In this document: piece by piece, positions 55,832 to 64,000 of the stretch
Numbering within the stretch: the stretch's first letter is position 1
Layout of the letters: the number at the start of each line of letters is the position of its first letter
Source of the DNA: Oharaeibacter diazotrophicus
GTDB lineage: Bacteria; Pseudomonadota; Alphaproteobacteria; Rhizobiales; Pleomorphomonadaceae
DNA: 64,000 bases
Assembly: GCF_004362745.1 (NCBI RefSeq)
Contig: NZ_SNXY01000011.1
Span: 124,001 to 188,000, forward strand
Direction: 5' to 3'
Notes under the pieces: model-generated
The model's database searches: none
What the model saw: the letters and a program-made list of their open reading frames with translations, nothing else
What the model was told of the DNA's origin: nothing
Translations under genes and position numbers: made by a program

Positions 55832-58030
55832 GTGACGGTGCTGCAGCGGGACGGGGGCGGGGGCGCTCTGGCAGCGGACGGCGAAACGGCCGACGCACCC
55901 ATCGGCGACGGCGAGCTCAGGCTGCGCCTCGCGGTCGAGGCCACCGGGCTCGGCATCTGGGACGTCGACATCGGGACCGGCCGCCGCCGCTGGTCGGACG
56001 AGCTCAAGGCGATGCTCGGCCTCTCCGCGGACGCCGAGGCCAGCGAGGAACTCCTGCTCGCCTGCGTCCACCCCGAGGACCGCGACGCGGTCCGCGGCCA
56101 CAACCGCGTCACCTTTCTCTCGGTCGACGCGATCGGCGAGGCGACCTTCCGGATCGTGCGCCGCGACGACGGCGCGGTGCGCTGGATCCATTCGCGTGGC
56201 CGGGCCGTGGTGGACGACGCCGGCCGGTTCGTCCGCCGGGTCGGAACCTTCCACGACGTCACCGAACAGCGGCGCACCCACGAGGCTCTCGACCTGTCGC
56301 TCCGGCGCCACCGGGCGCTGATCGACGCCACCGCCGAGATCGTGTGGCACGCCGACGCCACCCAGTCGACGGGCGACGGCGCCGGCTGGAACGTCTTCAC
56401 CGGCATGGACGGCCTGCAGGCCACCCCGTTCGGCTGGCTCGCGGCCGTGCACCCGGACGATCGCGAGGCGGTGCTGTGCACCGTGCGGGCCGCGATCGCC
56501 GCGGGCACCGCCTACACCAACGAATACCGCCTGCGCCACGCCGCCTCGGATGGCTACCACTGGGTCGTCGACCGCGGCGTGCCGCTCAAGGACGGTGCCG
56601 GACGGGTGGTGGAGTGGGTCGGCATCATCTCCGACGTCCACGGCCGCCGCAGCGCCGAGGAGGCGATCCGGCTCGCCGCGGAGACCGATCCGCTGACCGG
56701 CCTCGCCAACCGCGCGGTGTTCCAGGCCGCCCTGGACCGGGTGGCGGCGCGCCGGGACGGCGGGTGCGTGACGGTGCTGCTGGTCGACCTCGACGGCTTC
56801 AAGGAGGTCAACGACGGCTTCGGCCACGACGCCGGCGACCGCGTGCTGCAGGCGGCGGCTGCGCGGATCCGCGCCGTCGTGCCGCCGGGCGCCACGGTGG
56901 CGCGCCTCGGCGGCGACGAGTTCGGCATCCTGGTCGAGGGGATCGAGTCCGACGCGGCCGCGGCGCTCGGTGCGGCGCTGATCGAGGCGATCGGCGTCTG
57001 CGTGCCCCGGACCGACGTGCCGGTGCCCTGCACGGCGACGGTCGGCTATTCGATCCACCCCTGCTTCGACGACGATCCCGGGCGGCTCCTGAAGAACGCC
57101 GACATCGCGCTCTACGCCGCCAAGGCCTGCGGGCGCGGCCGGGTGCGCGGCTTCGACCCGGCGATGCGGACGGCGATCGAGCGCCGCGCCAGCGTGCTGC
57201 GCAACGCCCGCGACGCGCTCGCCCGCGATGCGGTCGTGCCCTACTACCAGCCCAAGATCTCGCTCGCCGGCGGCGCCGTGATCGGCTTCGAGGCGCTGCT
57301 GCGCTGGCACGACGGCGAGCGGACGCGTTCGCCCGCCGACATCTCGGACGCCTTCGAGGACCCCGAACTGGCCTGTCGGATCGGCGAGCGGATGCTCGCC
57401 GCGGCGATCGCCGACATGCGCGCCTGGCAGGACGCGGAACTCCCGTTCGGCCACGTCGCCGTCAACGTCGCGACCGCGGAGGTGCGCCGGCCGGACTTCG
57501 CCGCCAGCGTCGCCGCCGCCCTCGCCGCGGCCGGCCTGTCGCGCGACCGGCTGGAAATCGAGATCACCGAGAGCGTGCTGCTCGAGCGCGAGGGCGGCGT
57601 CGCCCTCGACGTGCTCGCCGCCCTCGAGGCGGCGGGGATCGCGCTGTCGCTCGACGACTTCGGCACCGGCTACGCCTCGCTGACCCACCTCAAGAAGTTC
57701 CCGATGTCGTGGCTGAAGATCGACCGCTCCTTCGTGGCGGGGCTCGAGACCGACGGTGACAGCCGGGCGATCGTGCAGGCGGTGCTCGGCATGGCCCGCA
57801 ACATCGGCATCCGCGTTGTCGCCGAGGGCGTCGAGACCGGCTGGCAGTGCCGCTTCCTGCGCGAGAACGGCTGCGACGCCGGCCAGGGCTACCTGTTCGC
57901 CCGGCCGATGCCGGCCGCCGACGTGCCCGGCTTCCTCGCCGGTTTCACGCAGCGGCGGGCGGCGCAACTGCTCGGCCTGCCCGAGCTCGGCCGGGTCCGT
58001 GCCGGCCGGGTGTTCATCCCGAGTCCCTGA
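55832..58030 (+). CDS. PAS-PAS-GGDEF-EAL cyclic-di-GMP protein
   Basis: A 732-residue protein with two PAS-like sensor domains (about 30-145 and 160-275), a diguanylate cyclase domain with intact GGDEF ([12 protein letters not shown]) and an EAL phosphodiesterase domain with [15 protein letters not shown] and LKIDRSFV intact. No RxxD inhibitory site lies just before GGDEF. Both catalytic halves look usable; net activity unknown. The GTG start at 55832 is uncertain. Confidence 0.9.
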   Translation: MTVLQRDGGGGALAADGETADAPIGDGELRLRLAVEATGLGIWDVDIGTGRRRWSDELKAMLGLSADAEASEELLLACVHPEDRDAVRGHNRVTFLSVDAIGEATFRIVRRDDGAVRWIHSRGRAVVDDAGRFVRRVGTFHDVTEQRRTHEALDLSLRRHRALIDATAEIVWHADATQSTGDGAGWNVFTGMDGLQATPFGWLAAVHPDDREAVLCTVRAAIAAGTAYTNEYRLRHAASDGYHWVVDRGVPLKDGAGRVVEWVGIISDVHGRRSAEEAIRLAAETDPLTGLANRAVFQAALDRVAARRDGGCVTVLLVDLDGFKEVNDGFGHDAGDRVLQAAAARIRAVVPPGATVARLGGDEFGILVEGIESDAAAALGAALIEAIGVCVPRTDVPVPCTATVGYSIHPCFDDDPGRLLKNADIALYAAKACGRGRVRGFDPAMRTAIERRASVLRNARDALARDAVVPYYQPKISLAGGAVIGFEALLRWHDGERTRSPADISDAFEDPELACRIGERMLAAAIADMRAWQDAELPFGHVAVNVATAEVRRPDFAASVAAALAAAGLSRDRLEIEITESVLLEREGGVALDVLAALEAAGIALSLDDFGTGYASLTHLKKFPMSWLKIDRSFVAGLETDGDSRAIVQAVLGMARNIGIRVVAEGVETGWQCRFLRENGCDAGQGYLFARPMPAADVPGFLAGFTQRRAAQLLGLPELGRVRAGRVFIPSP

Positions 58031-58079
58031 CGGCGGTCCGGCGCGGCGCCGGGTGCGCCGGGACACCGCGGGCGCGGCG

Positions 58080-59303
58080 TCAGGCCGGCGATCCGGTCTC
58101 CGCGTCCGCCGCGGCTCCGTCGCGGCGCGGGGCGGCGAGATAGGCCTCGGAGCGCATCTCGATCAGGCGGCTCGCGGTGCGGTCGAACTCGAAGGCCTCG
58201 GTGCCGTGGGTCGCGACGTAGAGCGCGGTCGGCTCGGCGGCGGCCGAGGCGACCAGCTTGATCCCCTCGTCGTAGAGCGTGTCGACCAGGGTGATGAAGC
58301 GCTTGGCCTCGTTGCGGCGGGCGTGGTCGAGCACCGGCACGCGCTCGACGAAGACGGTGTCGAAGGCGGCGGCGACGGCGCGGTAGTCGGCGGCGCCGAG
58401 CGGCTTCCCGCAGAGGTCGGCGAAGGCGAAGCGGGCGTAGGGGCCGGAGCTCTCGGGCACCGTCACCGTACGGCCGGCGACGGCGAGGGCGCGCGGCGCG
58501 CCGCGCTCGGCACCGGTGAGCCGGGTCCACAGCCGCTCGACGGCGACGTCGGTGTCGCGGCCGAGGGGCGAGAACCAGACGTCGGCGCGCGCCAGGGTGC
58601 GCAGGCGGTAGTCGTTGGGCGAGCCGAGGTGCAGCACCTCGCAGCGTCGCTGCAACAGGCCGACGAACGGCAGGAAGTGGTCGCGGTTGATACCGTCCTC
58701 GTAGAGCCGGCCGGGCTCGACGTTGGAGGTGGCGACGAGCGTGACGCCGAGGTCGAACAGCCGGGTGAACAGGCGGCCGAGGATCATGGCGTCGCCGATG
58801 TCGGTGACGGCGAACTCGTCGAAGCAGATCAGCGTGGTCTCGGCCGCGATGGCGTCGGCGACCGCGGCGACCGGGTCGCGCTCGGCGCCGGCGGCGATGG
58901 CGCGGCGGGCGGCGTGGACGCGCGCGTGGACGTCGGCCATGAAGACGTGGAAGTGGCGGCGGATCTTGGTCTCCACGGGCACCAGCCCGAAGAACAGGTC
59001 CATCAGCATGGTCTTGCCGCGCCCGACCCCGCCCCAGACGTAGAGCCCGCGCGGACCCGGGCCGTTGGCCGTGCGGCGGCCGCGGCCGAACAGCCAGCCG
59101 AGCGCCGAGCCCTTGGCGGCGAGCTTGCGCTCGCCGAGGTCGCGCAGCAGCCGGTCGAGCGCGGCGGCGACGGCACGCTGGGCCGGATCGGCGGTGATCT
59201 CGCCGGCGGCGGCGAGGCGGTCGTAGGCCGCGGTGACGCAGGCGCCGGTCGGACGATCGGCGCCGTAGTCGGCCGGGGCGGACGGATGGGGATGGGAGGT
59301 CAA
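58080..59303 (-). CDS. zapE: ZapE (AFG1-like) cell-division ATPase
   Basis: A protein of about 407 residues with Walker A GGVGRGKTMLMDLFF, Walker B LICFDEFAV and TSNVEP, typical of AFG1/ZapE ATPases that act at the Z-ring. The frame has no ATG before the conserved part; TTG at 59303 gives the usual start, and TTG at 59369 is a longer option. ZapE usually sits next to mdh in related genomes; here LysE and PAS-GGDEF-EAL lie between. Confidence 0.88.
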   Translation of the reverse strand: MTSHPHPSAPADYGADRPTGACVTAAYDRLAAAGEITADPAQRAVAAALDRLLRDLGERKLAAKGSALGWLFGRGRRTANGPGPRGLYVWGGVGRGKTMLMDLFFGLVPVETKIRRHFHVFMADVHARVHAARRAIAAGAERDPVAAVADAIAAETTLICFDEFAVTDIGDAMILGRLFTRLFDLGVTLVATSNVEPGRLYEDGINRDHFLPFVGLLQRRCEVLHLGSPNDYRLRTLARADVWFSPLGRDTDVAVERLWTRLTGAERGAPRALAVAGRTVTVPESSGPYARFAFADLCGKPLGAADYRAVAAAFDTVFVERVPVLDHARRNEAKRFITLVDTLYDEGIKLVASAAAEPTALYVATHGTEAFEFDRTASRLIEMRSEAYLAAPRRDGAAADAETGSPA

Positions 59304-59403
59304 GGCACGTCCGGTGCGAGGGCGGCCGGGTCGGCCTCCGGCGGCCGCGGCCGGACGGCGCCCGGGCAAGGGGCGCCGCCGCGGACCGACGGCCCGGTCG
59401 GGA

Positions 59404-59928
59404 TCAGCGGAAGACCTGGATGCCGCGCTTGGAGATCGCGGTCTGGCCGGAGAAGCGTGTCGCCGCCGAGGCGTAGAGGGTGGCGACGACCGAGCCGGAG
59501 GCGTCCTTGAGGACGACCTGCTTGCCGTCGAGGTCCCAGGCGCCGATCGACTTCAGCTCGTCGGAGGCGCAGCCGCGGGTGTTGGCGCGATAGCCGCCGG
59601 TCCAGCTGGTGAGGTTCATGAACAGCTGGCAGTTCTCACCGGCCGAGGCGAGCTTCCAGCCGCCCGAGAGGTCGGGCTTGCGGATCTCGACGGCGGTGGC
59701 GGCGGTCGGCTCGTTCGGCGTCAGGGCGGCGGTGTCGACCGGGGCGGGGGCCACCGGCGTCACCGGGGCGACCACCGGCGGCGGCAGCGGCTGGGCCGCG
59801 ACCGGGGCGATCGGCTGCGGCTGCAGCGGCGCGACGCCGCCGCGGACGGGTTCGGAACCACCGAAGCGGCCGCACGCGGCGACCAGGACGGCGACCGCGA
59901 GGGTGCTGGCGAGCGGGGCGAGACGCAT
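59404..59928 (-). CDS. AprI/Inh-like protease-inhibitor lipoprotein (Omp19-type)
   Basis: A 174-residue lipoprotein. The signal peptide ends with the lipobox LVAAC, then a Pro-rich spacer follows and a C-terminal domain of about 100 residues with LSGGWKLASAGENCQLFMNL, GYRANTRGCASDELKSIGAWD and VVLKDASGSVVATLY. This matches the Inh/AprI family, including Brucella Omp19, a protease inhibitor. Cysteines in the domain probably form a disulfide. The start follows AAGGAG. Confidence 0.85.
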   Translation of the reverse strand: MRLAPLASTLAVAVLVAACGRFGGSEPVRGGVAPLQPQPIAPVAAQPLPPPVVAPVTPVAPAPVDTAALTPNEPTAATAVEIRKPDLSGGWKLASAGENCQLFMNLTSWTGGYRANTRGCASDELKSIGAWDLDGKQVVLKDASGSVVATLYASAATRFSGQTAISKRGIQVFR

Positions 59929-60154
59929 CGTCGTAATTCTCCTTGGCCGATCGGCGGCGCGGCGTCGAGGGGCCTCTCCTCGACTCGCCGGCCGTCCGCG
60001 CTTTTCGACCGGCATGATAGACTGCCGTTTTCCCGTGAGAAGTGAGCAAGGTCCGGAAATGCCGCCCGGGCGCGCCGTCGCCGCCGAGCGTTGCCGAGAA
60101 GGCACGGTCGTCGTATCGCTGGGGCCCCGCCGCCGATCTCCGGAGCCCCGCCCC

Positions 60155-60460
60155 TTGATCGCCTTCGTCGTCCGCACCCTCGGCCTCGTGCTCTTCGCGG
60201 CCTCCTTCGTCGCGCTGGTGGCGGACGGGGTGAAGTCGTTGTCCGCCGACGCCTGGACCTTCACGCCGCTCGGGGCGACCTGGGGGGCGGCGAGCCCGGG
60301 CTCGCTCGCGGCCTTCACGTCCGTGGCGAAGGCGGCGACGCCCGCCTATCTATGGGAGGCGGTGGCGGCGGCCTTCCTGGCGGCCCCCACCTTCGCGGTC
60401 GGCGGCCTCTGCGGCGTCGCGCTGCTGGTCGCCGGCGCCAAGCGCCGGCGCGGCCGCTGA
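60155..60460 (+). CDS. Small two-helix membrane protein, PetM-like, upstream of msrA
   Basis: A protein of about 101 residues with two hydrophobic helices. RTLGLVLFAASFVALVADGVKSLSADAW near the start and VALLVAGAKRRRGR at the end resemble the conserved rhizobial small protein often annotated PetM-like and found beside msrA. Role unknown. The start is uncertain; TTG at 60155 has CGGAG nine bases upstream. It ends 33 bases before msrA. Confidence 0.65.
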   Translation: MIAFVVRTLGLVLFAASFVALVADGVKSLSADAWTFTPLGATWGAASPGSLAAFTSVAKAATPAYLWEAVAAAFLAAPTFAVGGLCGVALLVAGAKRRRGR

Positions 60461-60493
60461 CCGATCCGACCGGCCATCCGAGGGAGACGAGGA

Positions 60494-61156
60494 ATGTACC
60501 TGCTCAACATGCTCGGCAAGAAGCTCGCCATCCCCGCGGCCGCCGAGGCGCTGCCCGGCCGGCCGGAGCCGCGGCCGACCGCCGATACCCACCACGTCAA
60601 CGGCCGGCCGCTGAAGGGCCCCTACGGCGAGGGCCTGCGCACGGCGACCTTCGGCCTCGGCTGCTTCTGGGGCGCCGAGCGGCGGTTCTGGCAGACGCCG
60701 GGCGTGGTCGTCAGCATGGTCGGCTACGCCGGCGGCCATACGCCGAACCCAACCTACGAGGAGGTCTGCACCGGCCTGACCGGCCACAACGAGGTGGTGC
60801 GCGTGGTCTACGACCCCGCCGTGATCTCCTACGCGGGTCTGCTCAAGGTGTTCTTCGAGAACCACGACCCGACCCAGGGCATGCGCCAGGGCAACGACGT
60901 CGGCACCCAGTACCGCTCGGGCATCTACTACGAGACCGAGGAGGAGCGCGCCACAGCCGAGGACGCCGCCGCGCGCTACGGCGCCGCGCTCGCCGCCCGC
61001 GGGCTCAAGGCGGTGACGACCGAGATCCTGCCGGCCGGGCCGTTCTACTACGCCGAGGCCTATCACCAGCAGTATCTCGCGAAGAACCCGAACGGCTACT
61101 GCGGTCTCGGCGGCACCGGCGTCTCCTGCCCGCTGCCGACCGGCGTGACCGCCTGA
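60494..61156 (+). CDS. msrA: Peptide methionine-S-sulfoxide reductase
   Basis: A 220-residue enzyme that repairs oxidised methionine. The catalytic Cys is at about 57 in [35 protein letters not shown] and [20 protein letters not shown] with a recycling cysteine are all present. Confidence 0.97.
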   Translation: MYLLNMLGKKLAIPAAAEALPGRPEPRPTADTHHVNGRPLKGPYGEGLRTATFGLGCFWGAERRFWQTPGVVVSMVGYAGGHTPNPTYEEVCTGLTGHNEVVRVVYDPAVISYAGLLKVFFENHDPTQGMRQGNDVGTQYRSGIYYETEEERATAEDAAARYGAALAARGLKAVTTEILPAGPFYYAEAYHQQYLAKNPNGYCGLGGTGVSCPLPTGVTA

Positions 61157-61166
61157 GAATGGTCCG

Positions 61167-61193
61167 GCGGGCTCCCGCGCGTCGGGAGCCCGC
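61167..61193. terminator. Bidirectional hairpin between msrA and mbfA
   Basis: A perfect 11-bp stem with a 5-base loop lies 10 bases after the msrA stop and 24 bases from the mbfA stop. It could serve both convergent genes. Confidence 0.65.
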
Positions 61194-61217
61194 GAGGTCT
61201 CGCGAGGCCGGTGCCCG

Positions 61218-62189
61218 TCAGGAGCTGCCGATCAAGATCCCGGTGCCGAACACCAGCAGGCCGCCGACGACGATCTGGAAGGCGGCGCGCAGGAACGGCG
61301 TGTCCATGTACTTCCAGCGGATGTAGGAGATCGCCCAGAGCTCGACGAACACGATCAGGATCGCCACGGCCGTGGCGCTCCAGAAGTCGGGGATCAGGTA
61401 GGGCAGCGAATGGCCGAGGCCGCCGACCGCCGTCATCACGCCGGCGGCCGTGCCGCGCGCCACCGGGCTGCCGCGGCCGGTCAGCGAGCCGTCGTCGGAG
61501 AGCGCTTCGGTCAGGCCCATCGAGATGCCGGCGCCGATCGAGGCGGCGGTGCCGACCAGGAAGGTCTCCCAGGTGTTCTGGGTCGCGAAGGCGGCGGCGA
61601 ACACCGGCGCGAGGGTGGAGACCGAGCCGTCCATCAGGCCGGCGAGACCGGGCTGGACGTAGGTCAGCACGAACTGGCGGTGGGCGGCGGCGTCCTCGTC
61701 GGCGCGCACGTCGTCGGGCAGGTGGCGCTGCTCGAGCCGTTCGGCGACGTGCCGGTGGCCGCGCTCGGCGGCGGCGAGGCTGCCGAGCAGCGCGCGGGTG
61801 GCGGCGTCGGACGTGCGCTCGGCGGCCTTCATGTAGAACAGCTCGGCCTGCCGCTCCATGTCGGCGGCCTCGTCGCGGACGCGGTCGAGGCCGAGCGGGC
61901 GGACCAGCCAATAGGGCTTGCGCTGGTAGAAGCCGCGGACGTGCTCGCGCCGGATCAGCGGGATGGTTTCGCCGAAGCGGGTGCGGAAGGTCTCGATCAG
62001 GCGCAGGCGATGCTCGTTCTCCTCGGCCGCCATGGCGTCGAACATCGCCGCCGACGCCGGATGATCGGCCCTGAGGCCGTCGGCGTAGGTGGCGTAGATC
62101 TTCATGTCCTCCTCCTCGGAGGAGATCGCGAGCGCCAGGATCTCCTTCTCGCCAAGGTCGGAGAAGTCGCGACGGGACAGGGAAAGCAT
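61218..62189 (-). CDS. mbfA: Membrane-bound ferritin A (rubrerythrin-VIT1 type)
   Basis: A 323-residue protein. The N-terminal rubrerythrin-like domain has EEEDMKIYATYAD, EENEHRLRL, EADMERQAELFYMKAAE and AERGHRHVAERL, the di-iron ligands. The C-terminal half has the VIT1-like membrane helices, with FLVGTAASIGAGISMGLTEALSD. In Bradyrhizobium and Agrobacterium MbfA exports iron and guards against peroxide stress under Irr control. A near-perfect Irr box lies 17 bases upstream of the ATG. Confidence 0.95.
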   Translation of the reverse strand: MLSLSRRDFSDLGEKEILALAISSEEEDMKIYATYADGLRADHPASAAMFDAMAAEENEHRLRLIETFRTRFGETIPLIRREHVRGFYQRKPYWLVRPLGLDRVRDEAADMERQAELFYMKAAERTSDAATRALLGSLAAAERGHRHVAERLEQRHLPDDVRADEDAAAHRQFVLTYVQPGLAGLMDGSVSTLAPVFAAAFATQNTWETFLVGTAASIGAGISMGLTEALSDDGSLTGRGSPVARGTAAGVMTAVGGLGHSLPYLIPDFWSATAVAILIVFVELWAISYIRWKYMDTPFLRAAFQIVVGGLLVFGTGILIGSS

Positions 62190-62205
62190 GAGTTCGCCAT
62201 TCCAG

Positions 62206-62222
62206 TTTAGAATGATTCCAAA
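62206..62222 (-). promoter_or_regulatory. Iron control element (Irr box) of mbfA
   Basis: TTTAGAATGATTCCAAA matches the ICE consensus TTTAGAA-N3-TTCTAAA at all but one position. It sits 17 bases from the mbfA start, between mbfA and the divergent FMN reductase gene. Irr represses mbfA when iron is low. Confidence 0.85.
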
Positions 62223-62325
62223 TTAACGCGCGAATGCGGCGGCGGCAACCCCGCGCGGCTGCGCTATGTTCTCCGCGCGGGTCGGCCGATCCGCATGCCA
62301 CCACCGCCGACGACGAGGAGCGTCC

Positions 62326-62910
62326 ATGGCCGTCCGTCCCAAGATCCTGGTGTTCTCCGGCTCGATCCGGGCCGAGAGCTTCAACGCCCGCCTCGCGGCC
62401 CTCGCGGTCAAGGCGATCGCGCTGCGCGACGGCGAGCCGACGCTGATCTCGCTCGCCGACTATCCGATGCCGATCTACGACGGCGACCTCGAGAAGGCGG
62501 AGGGCGTTCCGGAGGCGGGGCGGCGGCTGCACGACCTGATGATCGCGCACGCCGGCGTGTTCATCGCCTCGCCGGAGTACAACCAGTCGGTCACGCCGCT
62601 CCTGAAGAACACGATCGACTGGGTCAGCCGGATCCGCCCGGACGGCCCGCGGGCGCCGACGCCGTGGAAGGACCGGATCTTCGCGCTCGGCGGCGCCTCG
62701 CCCGGCTATTTCGGCGCGACGCGGTCGCTGGCGCACCTGCGCCACATCCTGACGATGTCGCTCGGCGCCTGGGTGCTGCCGGACCAGGTCTCGGTGCCCT
62801 CCGCTTCCACCGCCTTCGCGCCCGACGGGGCGCTCGCCTCGGAGCGGGCGCAGGCGCAGCTCGACGGCGTGGTCGCCCGGCTGATCGAGGAAGCGGCCCG
62901 CCGGACCTGA
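62326..62910 (+). CDS. NADPH-dependent FMN reductase-like protein
   Basis: A 194-residue flavodoxin-like protein. SGSIRAESFNARLA and SPEYNQSVTPLLKNTIDWVSR are the family motifs for FMN binding. It reduces FMN or quinones with NAD(P)H; exact substrate unknown. The start at 62326 follows GAGGAG. It is divergent from mbfA across the Irr box. Confidence 0.9.
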   Translation: MAVRPKILVFSGSIRAESFNARLAALAVKAIALRDGEPTLISLADYPMPIYDGDLEKAEGVPEAGRRLHDLMIAHAGVFIASPEYNQSVTPLLKNTIDWVSRIRPDGPRAPTPWKDRIFALGGASPGYFGATRSLAHLRHILTMSLGAWVLPDQVSVPSASTAFAPDGALASERAQAQLDGVVARLIEEAARRT

Positions 62911-62937
62911 CGGACGGCGGCTCTCGGGGCTCGTCCG

Positions 62938-63990
62938 TCAGCGCGCCGGCCGGACGGGGGCCGGCGCGCCGGCGGCCGGGCGGGGCTCGTCGCGGCGGCG
63001 CAGGAACGGCCGCTCGATCCAGCGGTACGACAGCGCCGCCAGCGCGATGGTGCCCGCCAGCGCCAGGAGGGCCGAGGCCGGATTGGCGCCGAGCTTCCTG
63101 AAGGCCAAGAACAGCATCGGGACGTGCCAGAGGTAGATGCCGTAGGAACGAGCACCGACCCACAGGACGAGCCGGTTGCCGAGCAGGCAGCGGCCGATCC
63201 GACCCGGGCGGTGCGCGGCGACGACGAGCACCGCCGCGCAGAGGGCGACGACGGTGAAGCCGCCCATCGCCATCACCCGCGAGGTCCAGCCGAGCCGAAC
63301 GAAGACGGCGACGAGCACGGCGAGGGCGATCGGCGCGAGCGCGCGGACCAGACGTTCCGGTACGGCTTCCACGCCGGCGAGCGCCAGGGCGCAACCGATC
63401 AGGAGGGCGTCCGCCCGGGTGTCGAGGCCGGCGTAGGTGCGGGCCGGCGCGGCGCCGCCGAGCGCCAGGGCGAGCCGCCACGCCGCGACGGCGACGATCG
63501 CGCCGACGACGACCGCGACGGCCGCGCGCCGGCTCGGCAGCCGCAACAGGAGGGTCAGGAGCGTCGGCCAGAGCAGGTAGAACTGTTCCTCGAGCGACAG
63601 CGACCACGTGTGGGCGAGGATGCCGCCTCTTTCGAAGTCGAAGGCGACGAACCAGTTGGTCAGGCTGGCGGCCGCCAGCAGGACCTGCCGGTACTGCCGG
63701 GCGTACGGCAATCCGGCGAGCAAGGTGCCCGCGGCGACCGCGATCAGCAGCACGGCGAGCGCCGGCCAGATGCGGCGGACGCGGCGGGCGTAGAAGGCGC
63801 GGATGCGCAGCCGGCCGGCGGCGTCGCGGTCGCCGAGCAGGCTCTCGGTGATGAGGAAGCCGCTGAGGACGAAGAAGACGTCGACGCCGAGGAAGCCGCC
63901 GCGGATCGTGTTCGGCGCGACGTGCAGCGCGACGACCGCCGCGACGGCATAGGCGCGCAGTCCGTCGAGTTCCGGTCGCCGATCCCGCAT
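62938..63990 (-). CDS. OafA-like acyltransferase 3 family protein
   Basis: A 350-residue membrane protein. RPELDGLRAYAVAAVVALHV, then FLGVDVFFVLSGFLIT, RRVRRIWPAL and SLSLEEQFYLLWP are typical of the OafA/YrhL group that O-acetylates polysaccharides. About ten helices. The ATG at 63990 is ten bases from the window edge, so an upstream start cannot be fully excluded. Confidence 0.88.
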   Translation of the reverse strand: MRDRRPELDGLRAYAVAAVVALHVAPNTIRGGFLGVDVFFVLSGFLITESLLGDRDAAGRLRIRAFYARRVRRIWPALAVLLIAVAAGTLLAGLPYARQYRQVLLAAASLTNWFVAFDFERGGILAHTWSLSLEEQFYLLWPTLLTLLLRLPSRRAAVAVVVGAIVAVAAWRLALALGGAAPARTYAGLDTRADALLIGCALALAGVEAVPERLVRALAPIALAVLVAVFVRLGWTSRVMAMGGFTVVALCAAVLVVAAHRPGRIGRCLLGNRLVLWVGARSYGIYLWHVPMLFLAFRKLGANPASALLALAGTIALAALSYRWIERPFLRRRDEPRPAAGAPAPVRPAR

Positions 63991-64000
63991 CGATGCCCAC

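Overview
The window is about 70% GC and densely packed with genes. It looks like a chromosomal segment of a Hyphomicrobiales-type (Rhizobiales) alphaproteobacterium. The evidence is the gene order sdhCDAB, the order mdh-sucC-sucD-sucA-sucB-SDR-lpdA with zapE nearby, a RegB/RegA redox two-component pair, mesaconyl-CoA hydratase of the ethylmalonyl-CoA pathway, an intracellular PHB depolymerase, an Omp19/Inh-like lipoprotein, the PetM-like/msrA pair, and a membrane-bound ferritin gene (mbfA) behind a near-perfect Irr box. No prophage, insertion sequence, CRISPR array or rRNA was seen; one tRNA (Ser-GGA) is present.

Layout. 1-2550: VOC and DoxX genes opposite a LysR regulator, then a SnoaL-like exported protein that appears to start at CTG. 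2746-7113: tRNA-Ser, a low-molecular-weight phosphatase-like protein lacking the P-loop arginine, CreD, and two tandem secreted paralogues. 7114-11442: sdhCDAB plus a RlaP-like nucleotidyltransferase. 11833-14244: two Tat-exported proteins with almost identical signal-peptide DNA but different mature parts. 14341-24150: mesaconyl-CoA hydratase, acyltransferase, polA, class A PBP, YgjP-like peptidase, DUF2852. 24314-30016: chemoreceptor, PHB depolymerase with a helix-hairpin-helix tail, regB-regA. 30591-34992: mmcB, an ICMT-like methyltransferase, class II lysS, gltX. 35283-39700: a surface-glycan/lipid group (pyruvyltransferase-like, PAP2, GINT1-like) and bfd-bfr. 39842-44407: secreted proteins, xerC, EamA transporter, acyltransferase. 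44704-54771: the TCA-cycle operon. 55069-63990: LysE, PAS-GGDEF-EAL, zapE, Inh-like lipoprotein, PetM-like, msrA, mbfA, FMN reductase, acyltransferase.

How the parts fit. The two large metabolic operons supply the oxidative TCA cycle from 2-oxoglutarate to oxaloacetate. Both carry a similar TTTACGTAA-centred inverted repeat upstream of the first gene, which suggests shared control. Several spacers in the mdh-suc-lpd operon hold strong hairpins. A 70-codon, roughly 51% GC membrane/coiled-coil gene is inserted between sucC and sucD with one-base stop/start overlaps on both sides; it is the most unusual item in the window. Iron storage and release (bfd-bfr, mbfA) and redox control (RegBA, msrA, FMN reductase) suggest an aerobic or microaerobic lifestyle with tight iron and redox management. 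A family of multi-hairpin intergenic repeats sits next to stop codons at five or more places and may act as terminators.
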